A DNA stretch of 38,582 bases from Streptomyces sp. NWU339 (GCF_003143855.1 NZ_QFRK01000062.1:5651-44232), one strand, 5' to 3'. Numbered from the stretch's first letter, positions 16,185-26,525 are shown. Translations and numbers: made by a program. Notes: a model not told the origin generated them from the sequence alone.

Positions 16185-16819
16185 TCGAGATCACACCCCC
16201 TCGTCTACCGATCTACGTTCGCCCCGCCGACGGCGGCACCTTCGACGCCTACATCCGGCGCCTTGCGGCAGCGAACCATATCCCGCCCGCCGAACTGCGC
16301 TCCCACCTCTGCGCTGCCGGCTCCTCGGGTCCTCCTCTCCTTGAAAGACTGGCCGCCGTGACCGGCCGCGCGCTCACTGACCTTCAGCGGGCTCTGGTCG
16401 ACATGCAATGTGGCATCTGCCGCCAACCCCTTCCGGCCAGAACCAACAAGGGACGGCCAGCACAGTGGTGTTCCGGGAAGTGCCGCATCATCGCCTTCCG
16501 GAGACGAATCCCGCTCTCCCACGGCGGTGTCCTACGGCACGCTCGCTACACAGCGCCATGCATCCAGTGCGAAACCATCGTGGAACGCAACCGTCCGTTC
16601 CGTTGGTGCTCCGAACATTGCAGACAGGCTACCTACGAGACACGTTGGGCCAACGGACACTGCGGGCGCTGCGATCGAGTACTGAAAGGCAAGACCGACC
16701 GCCGGTCCGAACTCGGGCGCCCACGGCTCTGGTGCTCAGCAGCCTGCCGCGTCGCAGCCCACCGGGAACGCCTCAGAGTGCTCCCAGACCCCGGCCCTTC
16801 ACACAAGCTCGATGCCTGA
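16181..16819 (+). CDS. small TniQ-like protein with three zinc-finger-like modules
   Basis: A 212-residue protein. Residues 7-43 (PRLPIYVRPADGGTFDAYIR, then RLAAANHIPPAEL) resemble the N-terminus of TniQ/TnsD, the target-site adaptors of Tn7-type elements. Three Cys modules follow: C77/C80/C97/C101, C127/C130/C143/C147 and C161/C164/C185/C189. All have the form CxxC-(12-20)-CxxxC and each probably binds one zinc. It is far shorter than usual TniQ or TnsD proteins (about 400-500 or more). ATG 16181 overlaps the tnsC stop (ATGA), so it belongs to the operon. DNA or TnsC contact by the fingers is inference. Confidence 0.65.
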   Translation: MIEITPPRLPIYVRPADGGTFDAYIRRLAAANHIPPAELRSHLCAAGSSGPPLLERLAAVTGRALTDLQRALVDMQCGICRQPLPARTNKGRPAQWCSGKCRIIAFRRRIPLSHGGVLRHARYTAPCIQCETIVERNRPFRWCSEHCRQATYETRWANGHCGRCDRVLKGKTDRRSELGRPRLWCSAACRVAAHRERLRVLPDPGPSHKLDA

Positions 16820-16986
16820 TGCCGCCTCTTCCCCGCACCATCCTGCTCTTTCACGACGAGACCCCGGACTCCTTCCTCAGCCGCCTTGCCACCGCCCCAC
16901 AAGGTCACGCGGAGTCCTCCGACTCACCGTCATCATCCGCCGAGGGGCGAAGACGGCGACGCGCCGCTTCCAGGCGCTCCGAGTAG
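16819..16986 (+). pseudogene. second tniQ gene, truncated after its first residues
   Basis: The ATG shares its A with the TGA of the preceding gene. The first 24 residues (MPPLPRTILLFHDETPDSFL, then SRLA) are a good TniQ N-terminus, where the family has P-x-E-S-xxSxLxRLA. After Ala24 the similarity stops; the frame turns into low-complexity Ser/Arg residues and ends after 55 codons. The break coincides with the end of the convergent minus-strand cargo gene (stop at 16905), so a deletion or cargo insertion probably removed several hundred codons. A deliberately short peptide is less likely. Confidence 0.6.
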
Positions 16987-17168
16987 TCCGCTGCAAAGAT
17001 TCCGGGAAGCGCCTTGTCCAGTGTTCCCGCGAGCCGGTGGATCGGAGCCCACACCGCTGCATCGTCCACAAGACGGCTGAGGTCCGTCATCTGCACCCGC
17101 TCCAGCCAGTCCGACAGGACCAGGGCCTCATCCGGAGTGAGCTTGATGGTGATCTGCTCGTCGTCCAC
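16905..17168 (-). CDS. small acidic/helical cargo protein, unknown
   Basis: An 87-residue protein beginning VDDEQITIKLTPDEALVLSD, followed by helices with DLSRLVDDAAVWAPIHRLAG and a charged Asp/Glu tail. I do not recognise the family. GTG 17168 is chosen to leave room for a promoter opposite the divergent DUF6188-like gene; an ATG at 17216 would overlap that gene. Its 3' end runs into the truncated tniQ. Codon use is less GC-biased than in the flanking chromosome, as expected for cargo. A pair with the divergent gene (for example a small toxin or immunity function) is only a guess. Confidence 0.55.
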   Translation of the reverse strand: MDDEQITIKLTPDEALVLSDWLERVQMTDLSRLVDDAAVWAPIHRLAGTLDKALPGIFAADYSERLEAARRRLRPSADDDGESEDSA

Positions 17169-17214
17169 AGCCCGACCATAGTTCCAGCCATGCCGCCCTG
17201 GCGCTGGAAATCCC

Positions 17215-17679
17215 ATGGCCCTCGACTGTCAGATCAGCCAAGGTGCAGTGGTGAGCACCGAAGAGAGTCCCGTCGAACACGAGGACCGATGGGTCCTGAA
17301 CCTTCGTGCGATGAGCGTCACCAAGATCACCGTGGACTTTCGGCTCGTGCTGGCCCTCGACTCGGACTGGGAAGTCGCATTGGAAGCACCCGTCGACCTC
17401 TCGCACGGGACAGCCCGCGCCAACCCGTCCGTGCTCCTGAATCCGGAATCGCAGGACGTCGCGGGGGCACTCGCACTCTTTGGAGCGAATGTCCTGTCGG
17501 CGGTCGCGTTCAAGTCCGGCACCCTGCGTCTCGTTTTCGACACAGGCCACCATCTGACCTGCTCGTCCGATCCGTCCTTCGAAGCGTGGCAGGTCACGGG
17601 CCCAAGGGGGTGGCGCTTTGCATCACTGCCTGGAGGCGACCTCGCCGTCTGGACTGGCTCAGGAACGAGCGAGTCGTAA
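17215..17679 (+). CDS. DUF6188-like protein (transposon cargo)
   Basis: A 154-residue protein. Its middle (RWVLNLRAMSVTKITVDFRL, LVLALDSDWEVALEAPVDLS) and end (TLRLVFDTGHHLTCSSDPSF, EAWQVTGPRGWRF) match what I remember of the DUF6188 family, which is frequent in Streptomyces and has no known function. The fold is predicted to be mostly beta. ATG 17215 gives the longest frame; GTG at 17245 or 17248, preceded by AAGG, would leave an intergenic promoter for the divergent gene. It is the last gene inside the Tn7-like element, 40 bp before the right-end repeats. Third-position GC is lower than in the flanking chromosome. Confidence 0.7.
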   Translation: MALDCQISQGAVVSTEESPVEHEDRWVLNLRAMSVTKITVDFRLVLALDSDWEVALEAPVDLSHGTARANPSVLLNPESQDVAGALALFGANVLSAVAFKSGTLRLVFDTGHHLTCSSDPSFEAWQVTGPRGWRFASLPGGDLAVWTGSGTSES

Positions 17680-17720
17680 CTTCGAAACACGCGATGCGGC
17701 GGGCACGAGACTTGCGGTCT

Positions 17721-17803
17721 GTCTCAACGAACCGAGTCCACGCGTCTCACTCAATCCAGTCCACGCAGGTCAGCGAGATGCGGACGACTAACTTCGCTGA
17801 GAC
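17721..17803. repeat. right-end repeats of the Tn7-like element (three copies)
   Basis: GTCTCAACGAACCGAGTCC (17721-17739) and GTCTCACTCAATCCAGTCC (17744-17762) read on the plus strand, like the left-end units. The outermost unit, 17785-17803, is inverted and reads GTCTCAGCGAAGTTAGTCG on the minus strand. They pair by type with left units 2, 1 and 3. Confidence 0.65.
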
Positions 17804-17882
17804 AGGACAGCCGGGCAGAGGGACCCGTACGGCCGGTCCAACGCGCCTGAATTGGCCTTGGCCCGCGACTTTGCTCGGCCCG

Positions 17883-17894
17883 TACCGTCAGGGC
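17883..17894 (+). promoter_or_regulatory. -10 box of the phzF-like gene, leaderless
   Basis: TACCGT at 17883-17888 is a good Streptomyces -10 box and puts the transcription start on the A of the ATG at 17895. Only a weak TTGGCC lies at a -35-like distance (spacing 19). Confidence 0.45.
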
Positions 17895-18710
17895 ATGCGC
17901 ATTCGAATCGTCGACGCCTTCACCGACCGGCCCTTCTCCGGCAATCCCGCCGGGGTCCTGCTTCTGGACACGGAGGCGTTCCCGGACGACACCTGGCTCC
18001 AGAACGTCGCCCTGGAGGTCAACCACGCCGAAACCGCCTTCGCGCACCCGCTGCCCGCGGGCGGCACGGCCGACTGGGCGCTGCGCTGGTTCACCCCCGC
18101 CACCGAGGTCGCGATGTGCGGCCACGCGACCCTGGCCACCGCGCACGTCCTGCACACCACCGGCACCCACGAGGGGCCCGTCCGGTTCGCCACCCTCAGC
18201 GGTGTCCTCGTCGCGACGCCGTCCGAGGACGGCTCCGTGACCCTCGACTTCCCCACGGCGCCGCTCACCCGGCTCGACATCCCCGAGGGAGTCGCCGACG
18301 CACTGGGCACCGAACCGCTCACGGCCTTCGACACCGGCCCGAACGTCGGAGACCTGCTGGTCGAGGTCGCCGACGAGCGGACCGTCCACGCCCTGCGGCC
18401 CGACCTGAAGGCCCTCGGCGCCCACTCCGAGCGCGGCGTCATCGCCACCGCCCGCGCAGCGGACCCGTCCGGGGACTACGACTTCGTCTCCCGCTGCTTC
18501 TTCCCGAACGTCGGCATCGACGAGGACCCCGTCACCGGAAGCGCCCACACCGCGCTGGCCCCCTACTGGTCCGAGCGTCTCGGGCGCCCCGGCCTCACCG
18601 GCCTCCAGGCCTCGCCCCGCTCCGGCCGCGTCCGTACGGAGCTGTGCGGCGAGCGCACCTTGCTGGGCGGGCGGGCGGTGACGGTCATCGAGGGCGAGCT
18701 CCTGGCCTGA
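17895..18710 (+). CDS. PhzF family isomerase-like protein
   Basis: A 271-residue protein of the PhzF/diaminopimelate-epimerase-like fold. It begins MRIRIVDAFTDRPFSGNPAG and has the catalytic Glu46 in HAETAFAHP. MCGHATLATAHVL and DEDPVTGSAHTAL are the two glycine-rich loops that complete the active site. Length is close to the 278 residues of PhzF. Outside phenazine clusters these proteins have mostly unknown substrates, and no phenazine genes are near. The start is fixed by the conserved N-terminus; a longer open frame upstream crosses the transposon end and is not coding. A bidirectional hairpin follows. Confidence 0.9.
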   Translation: MRIRIVDAFTDRPFSGNPAGVLLLDTEAFPDDTWLQNVALEVNHAETAFAHPLPAGGTADWALRWFTPATEVAMCGHATLATAHVLHTTGTHEGPVRFATLSGVLVATPSEDGSVTLDFPTAPLTRLDIPEGVADALGTEPLTAFDTGPNVGDLLVEVADERTVHALRPDLKALGAHSERGVIATARAADPSGDYDFVSRCFFPNVGIDEDPVTGSAHTALAPYWSERLGRPGLTGLQASPRSGRVRTELCGERTLLGGRAVTVIEGELLA

Positions 18711-18727
18711 CCGGGCGCCGGAACGGC

Positions 18728-18762
18728 GAAGGGGCGTAACGGCACGGCCGGTACGCCCCTTC
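18728..18762. terminator. bidirectional terminator between phzF-like and CPBP genes
   Basis: An 11-bp perfect stem, GAAGGGGCGTA against TACGCCCCTTC, with a 13-base loop sits in the 68-bp gap between two convergent genes. Confidence 0.7.
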
Positions 18763-18778
18763 CCGGTCTCCGGGTCGT

Positions 18779-19579
18779 TCAGGCCGTGGGCAGCCAGCCC
18801 ACCTTGCCCGCGAGCAGCGCGTACCCCACGAACGCACCGATGTCGAGCAGCGTGTGCGCGACCACCAGGGGCCCCACCCGGCCCCAGCGGCGGTAGAGGT
18901 ACACGAACACCACGCCCATGACCATGTTGCCGACGAAACCGCCGATGCCCTGGTAGAGGTGGTACGAACCGCGCAGCACCGAACTCGCCGCCATCGCGGC
19001 GCCCGGTGTCCAGCCCAACTGCTCGAGCCGGCGCAGCAGGTACGCGAGGACGATGACCTCCTCGAGGATCGAGTTCTGCAGTGCCGAGAGGATCAGCACG
19101 GGGAACTTCCACCACACCTCGGGCAGCGCCTCGGGCACCACGGTGAGGTTGAAGCCGAGCCCGCGCGCGGCCAGGTAGAAGGCGATGCCGCTGCTGCCGA
19201 TGACCGCCGCGACCACCGCCCCGCGGGCGAGGTCGGACCAGGGCCGGGTGCGGTCGAACCCGAGGACGCGCAGTCCCGCGCCTTCGCGCAGCAGGAAGTG
19301 GGCGACGAGCGCGACGGGAACGAGCGCGGTGGTGATCCCGAAGAGCTGCCAGGCCAGGTCGAGCCAGGGACGGCCCGGTGCGGCCGAGGCGTTGAGGGTG
19401 GCCGCCTGGTCCTTCAGGCCGCCCGGGCGGGTGACCGAACCGATGAAACTGATCAGCGCGGACACTCCGCTCGCGCCGAGCGACACCGCGAGCACGAGCA
19501 GCGTCTCGTCGCGGAGCATCGTCCGCGTGAGCCGCCGCTGAGGATACTCATCGGCCCGCGGGCCCGCCTCCGCCTGCAC
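18779..19579 (-). CDS. CPBP family intramembrane protein
   Basis: A 266-residue multi-span membrane protein of the CPBP/CAAX-protease (Abi) family. The two glutamates of motif 1 are Glu173-Glu174 in ILEEVIVLAYLL, motif 2 is RGSYHLYQ with His207, and motif 3 is VAHTLLD with His242. In classical members motif 1 is EExxxR; here Leu replaces the Arg, so activity is uncertain. The gene starts with GTG 19579, placed 5 bp after GGAGG. Family members cleave prenylated or membrane proteins or act in bacteriocin self-protection. The ligase gene upstream on the same strand ends about 90 bp away, so co-transcription is possible. Confidence 0.85.
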   Translation of the reverse strand: MQAEAGPRADEYPQRRLTRTMLRDETLLVLAVSLGASGVSALISFIGSVTRPGGLKDQAATLNASAAPGRPWLDLAWQLFGITTALVPVALVAHFLLREGAGLRVLGFDRTRPWSDLARGAVVAAVIGSSGIAFYLAARGLGFNLTVVPEALPEVWWKFPVLILSALQNSILEEVIVLAYLLRRLEQLGWTPGAAMAASSVLRGSYHLYQGIGGFVGNMVMGVVFVYLYRRWGRVGPLVVAHTLLDIGAFVGYALLAGKVGWLPTA

Positions 19580-19668
19580 AGCTGCCTCCACATCACCGAT
19601 CCGTCCGATCAGTATGAGGGCAGCGTCCGAAGGCCCGACGGGCGGTCCTCGGCGGTCCCGCCCCGGTG

Positions 19669-21186
19669 TCAGGTCGCAGGTACCGGGTCCGGGAGGCCAA
19701 CGGGCCAGGTGTGGACCGGATCGCCCTTCAGCATCAGCTCGCGGTAGCGCCGGGTGGTGGCGGCCAGCGCCGCCTCCCGGGTCAGGCCGCCGTCCAGGGC
19801 CCGGTGGAAGGTCGCGGCCTGCCAGCTCGCGCCGTTCTGCCGGCGTCGGCAACGCTCCTCGATCACGCCCAGGTACAGGTCCCGGTCCGCGGGCTCGATG
19901 CCCCACGCGTCCAGTCCCGCCTCGGCCAGCGGCAGCAGCTCGTCGCGTACGAGGCTGACCGCGTCCACTTCGGCCGTACCGCCGTAGCGCCCGCGCCGGG
20001 GCCAGGTGAGGCGGGCTTCGATGCCGTGCCTGCAGGCGGCGTCGAAGTTGGCGGCGGCGGCCTCGAAGGGCAGCCGGGTCCACACTGGGCGGCCGTCCTC
20101 CGCGAGGGCGCGGACCAGGCCGTAGTAGAACGCCGCGTTGGCGACGACGTCGACGACGGTGGGCCCGGCGGGCAGGACCCGGTTCTCCACCCGCAGGTGG
20201 GGGACGCCGTCGGCGACGCCGTAGACCGGACGGTTCCAGCGGTAGACCGTGCCGTTGTGCAGGACGAGTTCGGCGAGCGTGGGGGTGCCGTCCTTGTCCA
20301 GCACGTCGAGCGGGTCCTCGTCGTCGCAGATGGGCAGGAGAGCCGGGTAGTAGCGCAGATTCTCCTCGAAGAGGTCGAACGCCGAGGTGACCCAGCGCTC
20401 TCCGAACCAGGTGCGCGGCCGCACGCCCTGTGCCTGCAGCTCGGGCGGCCGGGTGTCGGTGGACTGCTGGAACAGCGGTGGCCTGGACTCGCGCCACAGC
20501 TCGCGGCCGAACAGGAAGGGCGAGTTGGCGCCGACGGCGATCTGGGCGGCGGCGACCGCCTGGGCCGCGTTCCACACGTCGGCGAAGCGGGCCGGAGTGA
20601 CCTGGAGGTGCAGCTGCACCGAGGTGCAGGCGGCCTCGGGCGCGATGGACTTGGAGGTGCAGCTGAGGCGTTCCACCCCGTCGATGTCGAGGCTGAAGTC
20701 CTCCCCCCGGGCGGCCACGATCTGGTCGTTGAGCAGGGTGTAGCGGTCGACTTCGGAGAGATTCGAGGAGACGAGGTCGTCACGGTCCAGCGTCGGCAGA
20801 ATACCGATCATCACGATCTCGGCGTCCACCTCGGCGGCTTTCCGGTCGGCGTACGCGAGTGAGGTGCGCAGTTCCTCAGCGAGCCGGTCGAATACCCGCC
20901 CGTCCAAACGATGTGGAGCTATGTTGACTTCCAGGTTGAACATGGCGAGCTCTGTCTGGAAGTCCCGGCTCGCGATCCGTTCGAGGACTTGTCCGTTCAA
21001 CATTTTGGGCATGCCGTCGGCGCTCGTGAGATTCAATTCGATCTCCAGCCCCACGAGGTTCTTGGGGCGGTCGAACCGCTTCTCCGCCAGGAGTCGCTCC
21101 AAGCCTGTCAGGCACCTGCGGAGCTTGTCGCGGTAGCGCTGGCGATCGGACAGGTCGAACCCGCCTGCCACCACCTTCTCCCCCAT
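19669..21186 (-). CDS. glutamate-cysteine ligase (GCS2) family protein
   Basis: A 505-residue ATP-grasp-like carboxylate-amine ligase of the GCS2 family. Segments that fit are NLVGLEIELNLTS near residue 43 (metal and glutamate site), FNLEVNIAPHRL, SCTSKSIAPEAACTSVQLHL and PHLRVENRVLPAGPTVVDVV. Members make gamma-glutamylcysteine (for example EgtA in ergothioneine synthesis) or act on other amines. No egtBCD or mycothiol genes are near, so the substrate is open. ATG 21186 begins MGEKVVAGGF with a GAAGGGAGG-like site upstream. It is followed by the CPBP gene. Confidence 0.85.
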   Translation of the reverse strand: MGEKVVAGGFDLSDRQRYRDKLRRCLTGLERLLAEKRFDRPKNLVGLEIELNLTSADGMPKMLNGQVLERIASRDFQTELAMFNLEVNIAPHRLDGRVFDRLAEELRTSLAYADRKAAEVDAEIVMIGILPTLDRDDLVSSNLSEVDRYTLLNDQIVAARGEDFSLDIDGVERLSCTSKSIAPEAACTSVQLHLQVTPARFADVWNAAQAVAAAQIAVGANSPFLFGRELWRESRPPLFQQSTDTRPPELQAQGVRPRTWFGERWVTSAFDLFEENLRYYPALLPICDDEDPLDVLDKDGTPTLAELVLHNGTVYRWNRPVYGVADGVPHLRVENRVLPAGPTVVDVVANAAFYYGLVRALAEDGRPVWTRLPFEAAAANFDAACRHGIEARLTWPRRGRYGGTAEVDAVSLVRDELLPLAEAGLDAWGIEPADRDLYLGVIEERCRRRQNGASWQAATFHRALDGGLTREAALAATTRRYRELMLKGDPVHTWPVGLPDPVPAT

Positions 21187-21736
21187 CGAAGCGTCCCTCC
21201 TCGGCTGGGCGGTCCGATGATCGGCCGCCGGGGTCCCGGTCCACAGGGGAGGATGCCCCGTGGATGCGATCGATAACGCCCCGAACCGGTCTGTCGACCG
21301 CTACGCTGGTCGAATGTGACCACTGGCACATTCACGCGGCATGGCCGGCATGGCACGTAACGACGCGACGGGCTCGTGAAAAACGCCGACGACAATAGGC
21401 CTACCGCTTAACGACCGTTTATCGAGGTCATCGCTGCGCACCCGGTTCGGAATCGGGATGATTCCCCCGTTTCATCGACCAGAAGCACCCTTGTTCAACG
21501 GGTCGAAAACAGCTAGTGGAAACACAGCCCGAACACGCGTCGTATAAACTCCGTGGACAGGGCAGAAGGTTGGCGCCCACGGTCGAGTGATCCAGCCTCG
21601 AGGTGACGTGCGGCAGTCCTCACCCCCACCTCTCGCGCTCAGACCCTCGGCCCCTGCCTTCCGGCCCTTCGTGAGCTGACAGCGTCGTCCGCCCCGCCCT
21701 CGTGCCACCGTGCCTTCGAATGAGAGGCGACCCACC
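21187..21736. other. 550-bp intergenic region, no gene seen
   Basis: This is the shared upstream region of the divergent GCS2-type gene and the 194-residue Streptomyces gene. It is less GC-rich than its surroundings around 21350-21550, as expected for promoters. No tRNA, riboswitch or small ORF with a ribosome site could be supported. GGTTCGGAATC at about 21449 looks like a T-loop, but no cloverleaf surrounds it. Confidence 0.5.
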
Positions 21737-22321
21737 ATGCCCCTGCATGTCCCCCCGGCCCCCGCGCCCGCACTGCGTTCCGTCCTGACCGCGCTCTCCT
21801 CCCCCACCGCGGTCAGCGAGGCCCGAACCCCCTCCCTCCTCGGTGCCCAGGGACCGGTCTCGCCCGAACTGCCGCTGCCCGTGCATGTCCTGGACCGGAT
21901 CACCGCCGAGGGCGTGTCCGCGACGCGACTGGCCGGCTGGCGCTTCCTGATCCGCTGCGGCGACCGGGCGGTGGCCGCGGCCGACACCGTACTCACCCCC
22001 GACGGCTGGACCTTCTCCCGCTTCTTCGAGGGCCCGTACATCGCCTCCACCGAACTGGCCCTGCGCCAGGCCGAGTCCCTGCCACAGCCGTACCAGCCCC
22101 GGCTGCTGTCGGTGCCCGGCCTCTACATGCTGACCCTCTGGCTGCACGGCGACCGCACCGCGGACGGCGCCGCCGGCCACCCCGCCGCCACCGACCTGCT
22201 CGTCCCGCTCGCCCCCGCGCCGCCCGGCATCGCGGCCCACCGCCCGCACCTGGTCGCGGAACTCCTCCCGGTGCTGACCCACCGGGTGACGCCCGACCGC
22301 CTGCTCGGCTCACCCGCCTGA
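21737..22321 (+). CDS. conserved Streptomyces protein, unknown function
   Basis: A 194-residue protein of unknown family. It is soluble, Pro/Ala/Leu-rich, with a mostly beta middle (GWRFLIRCGDRAVAAADTVL) and a C-terminal helix; I see no signal peptide, membrane span or catalytic motif. The ATG at 21737 follows GAGAGGCG. Codon bias is strongly Streptomyces-like, so it is a real gene. A terminator hairpin follows. Confidence 0.7.
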   Translation: MPLHVPPAPAPALRSVLTALSSPTAVSEARTPSLLGAQGPVSPELPLPVHVLDRITAEGVSATRLAGWRFLIRCGDRAVAAADTVLTPDGWTFSRFFEGPYIASTELALRQAESLPQPYQPRLLSVPGLYMLTLWLHGDRTADGAAGHPAATDLLVPLAPAPPGIAAHRPHLVAELLPVLTHRVTPDRLLGSPA

Positions 22322-22372
22322 CCGACGCGCGTCACGCGCGTCACGCCCCGCCGCTCCCGCACGCCCACCCCC

Positions 22373-22405
22373 GTGCCCCGCCGCCCGATCCCCGCGGCGG
22401 GGCAC
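22373..22405 (+). terminator. GC-rich hairpin terminator
   Basis: GTGCCCCGCCGC pairs perfectly with GCGGCGGGGCAC across a 9-base loop, about 50 bp after the stop of the 194-residue gene. The rest of 22406-22707 shows no gene. Confidence 0.7.
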
Positions 22406-22707
22406 GCTCGTGCGCCGAGCCCCCGGCCCGAACGGGCCCGAGCACTCCGAACCCTCGGACTAGCCTCATCCGGCCATGCGGAACCACCCGAAGTGACAGT
22501 GCAGTTGAGGTGAACCGTCCGCGCGGGTGACGCGTCATCGACCTGTGAGGGGCGGTGCCGCGAAATCCCTGCGGATCGCCGTCCGGAGGGCAACACTTGT
22601 TTCCGACCGACCTATGACAACGGGGGGCGGCCATGAACGAGGTTTCACGCCGCGCAACAGAGACAACAGCCAACCCACAGGTCACAATAGAGCGAAAGAT
22701 CCCATCC

Positions 22708-22911
22708 ATGTGCCAGCATCCGTCACCATGCCCCTCAGCCGAATCCGCCGACCGGGAGTCCGCCCGTCTCGTGGCGCACCACCCGGAGCAGGGCTGGAGC
22801 CTGCTGTGCAACGGTGTCGTGCTCTTCGAGGACACCGGTGAACTCCTGCCCGACGGCAGGAGCATCGCCCCGCAGCGTCCCGGGGGCACCGCGGTGATGA
22901 CCACCGCCTGA
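22708..22911 (+). CDS. DUF5999 family small protein
   Basis: A 67-residue protein beginning MCQHPSPCPSAESADRESAR and continuing with HHPEQGWSLLCNGVVLFEDT. This is the typical DUF5999 sequence of Streptomyces, and its function is unknown. Cys and His at the N-terminus suggest a metal site. ATG 22708 is preferred from the family N-terminus although the ribosome site is poor; an in-frame ATG at 22633 behind a GGGGGGCGG stretch would add 25 residues not seen in the family. Confidence 0.75.
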   Translation: MCQHPSPCPSAESADRESARLVAHHPEQGWSLLCNGVVLFEDTGELLPDGRSIAPQRPGGTAVMTTA

Positions 22912-23153
22912 GCTCCACCGGGCGGTTCCGTGCCCGCCCGAGGAGGAAAACCCCGCCCGAGGTCCGCCCGGCGACGAGCAGCCGGACTCGCCCCGCACGA
23001 AGCCGGGCACGGGCCTGGTCGTACGGGCGAGCAGGGCGGTTCCCGCGCAGCGCCTCTGAGCCCCGCCGGCACCCACCGAGGACGGCGGTCTCACGTCACA
23101 TCCGCTGGTGGCCCCGCCCCGTCCGGCTCCGCTCGCCGCCTATCGTGATCGGC

Positions 23154-23549
23154 ATGCAGTCCTACACGATCGGCCAGGCAGCGCGGCTGCTCGGCGTCAG
23201 CCCGGACACCGCCCGACGCTGGGCGGACGCGGGCCGGCTCACCACCCATCGCGACGAAGGCGGACGGCGGCTCATCGACGGGCGGGACCTGGCCGCGTTC
23301 TCCGTCGACCTCGCGAAGGCCGGCGCCACCGAGGAGGGCAGGCCGTACACCTCGGCCCGCAACGCCTTCCCCGGCATCGTCACCGCGATCAAACTCGGCG
23401 ACGTGGCGGCCCAGGTCGAGATCCAGGCGGGCCCGCACCGTCTGGTCTCGCTGCTGACCCGCGAGGCCGTCGAGGAGCTCGGACTGGAGGTCGGCATGGA
23501 AGCCACCGCCCGCGTGAAGTCGACAAACGTCCATATCGACCGTGCCTGA
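23154..23549 (+). CDS. helix-turn-helix plus Mop/TOBE molybdate-binding protein
   Basis: A 131-residue protein. Residues 1-50 form a MerR/excisionase-type helix-turn-helix (MQSYTIGQAARLLGVSPDTA, then RRWADAGRL). Residues 65-131 are a TOBE/Mop domain (SARNAFPGIVTAIKLGDVAA) that binds molybdate in relatives. The pair is the layout of small ModE-like regulators that often precede modABC, but no molybdate transporter is present here. ATG 23154 is the family start. TATCGT about 10 bp upstream suggests a leaderless transcript. The gene converges on gcvP, with a perfect palindrome between them. Confidence 0.85.
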   Translation: MQSYTIGQAARLLGVSPDTARRWADAGRLTTHRDEGGRRLIDGRDLAAFSVDLAKAGATEEGRPYTSARNAFPGIVTAIKLGDVAAQVEIQAGPHRLVSLLTREAVEELGLEVGMEATARVKSTNVHIDRA

Positions 23550-23561
23550 CGGAAGCGGCAC

Positions 23562-23609
23562 GTGGAAGGGCTCTGCTTCGGCCGTACGGCCGAAGCAGAG
23601 CCCTTCCAC
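23562..23609. terminator. perfect 48-bp palindrome, bidirectional terminator
   Basis: Two 24-base arms (starting GTGGAAGGGCTCTGC) are exact complements with no unpaired centre. It lies 12 bp after the Mop-type gene and 30 bp after the gcvP stop on the other strand, so it can end transcription from both sides. Confidence 0.85.
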
Positions 23610-23639
23610 TCCTCGGTCCCGGTGGCCGGGCCCTCCGCG

Positions 23640-26525
<2,886 letters not shown>

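Larger units (their letters stand above)
12406..17809 (+). mobile_element. Tn7-like transposon (tnsABC, TniQ-like), about 5.4 kb
   Basis: The element carries a TnsA-like nuclease, a DDE transposase, an AAA+ ATPase and TniQ-like genes in one tightly coupled operon, plus two cargo genes. The left end reads TGTCCCGTCTCA (12406 on) and the right end, reverse-complemented, TGTCCTGTCTCA, a match of 11 in 12. Each end has three related 19-bp repeats. The bases just outside (GTTGT left, GCCGG right) do not form the 5-bp target duplication expected for Tn7 relatives, so the exact ends or the history remain uncertain. It lies between padR and a phzF-like gene. Confidence 0.75.

Noticed and set aside
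12370..17820. CRISPR array or guide RNA inside the Tn7-like element
   Set aside because: The repeats at the ends are few, unequal in spacing and in terminal positions; no array or Cas gene is present.
21440..21465. T-loop-like GGTTCGGAATC, possible tRNA
   Set aside because: No acceptor, D or anticodon stem could be built around it on either strand.
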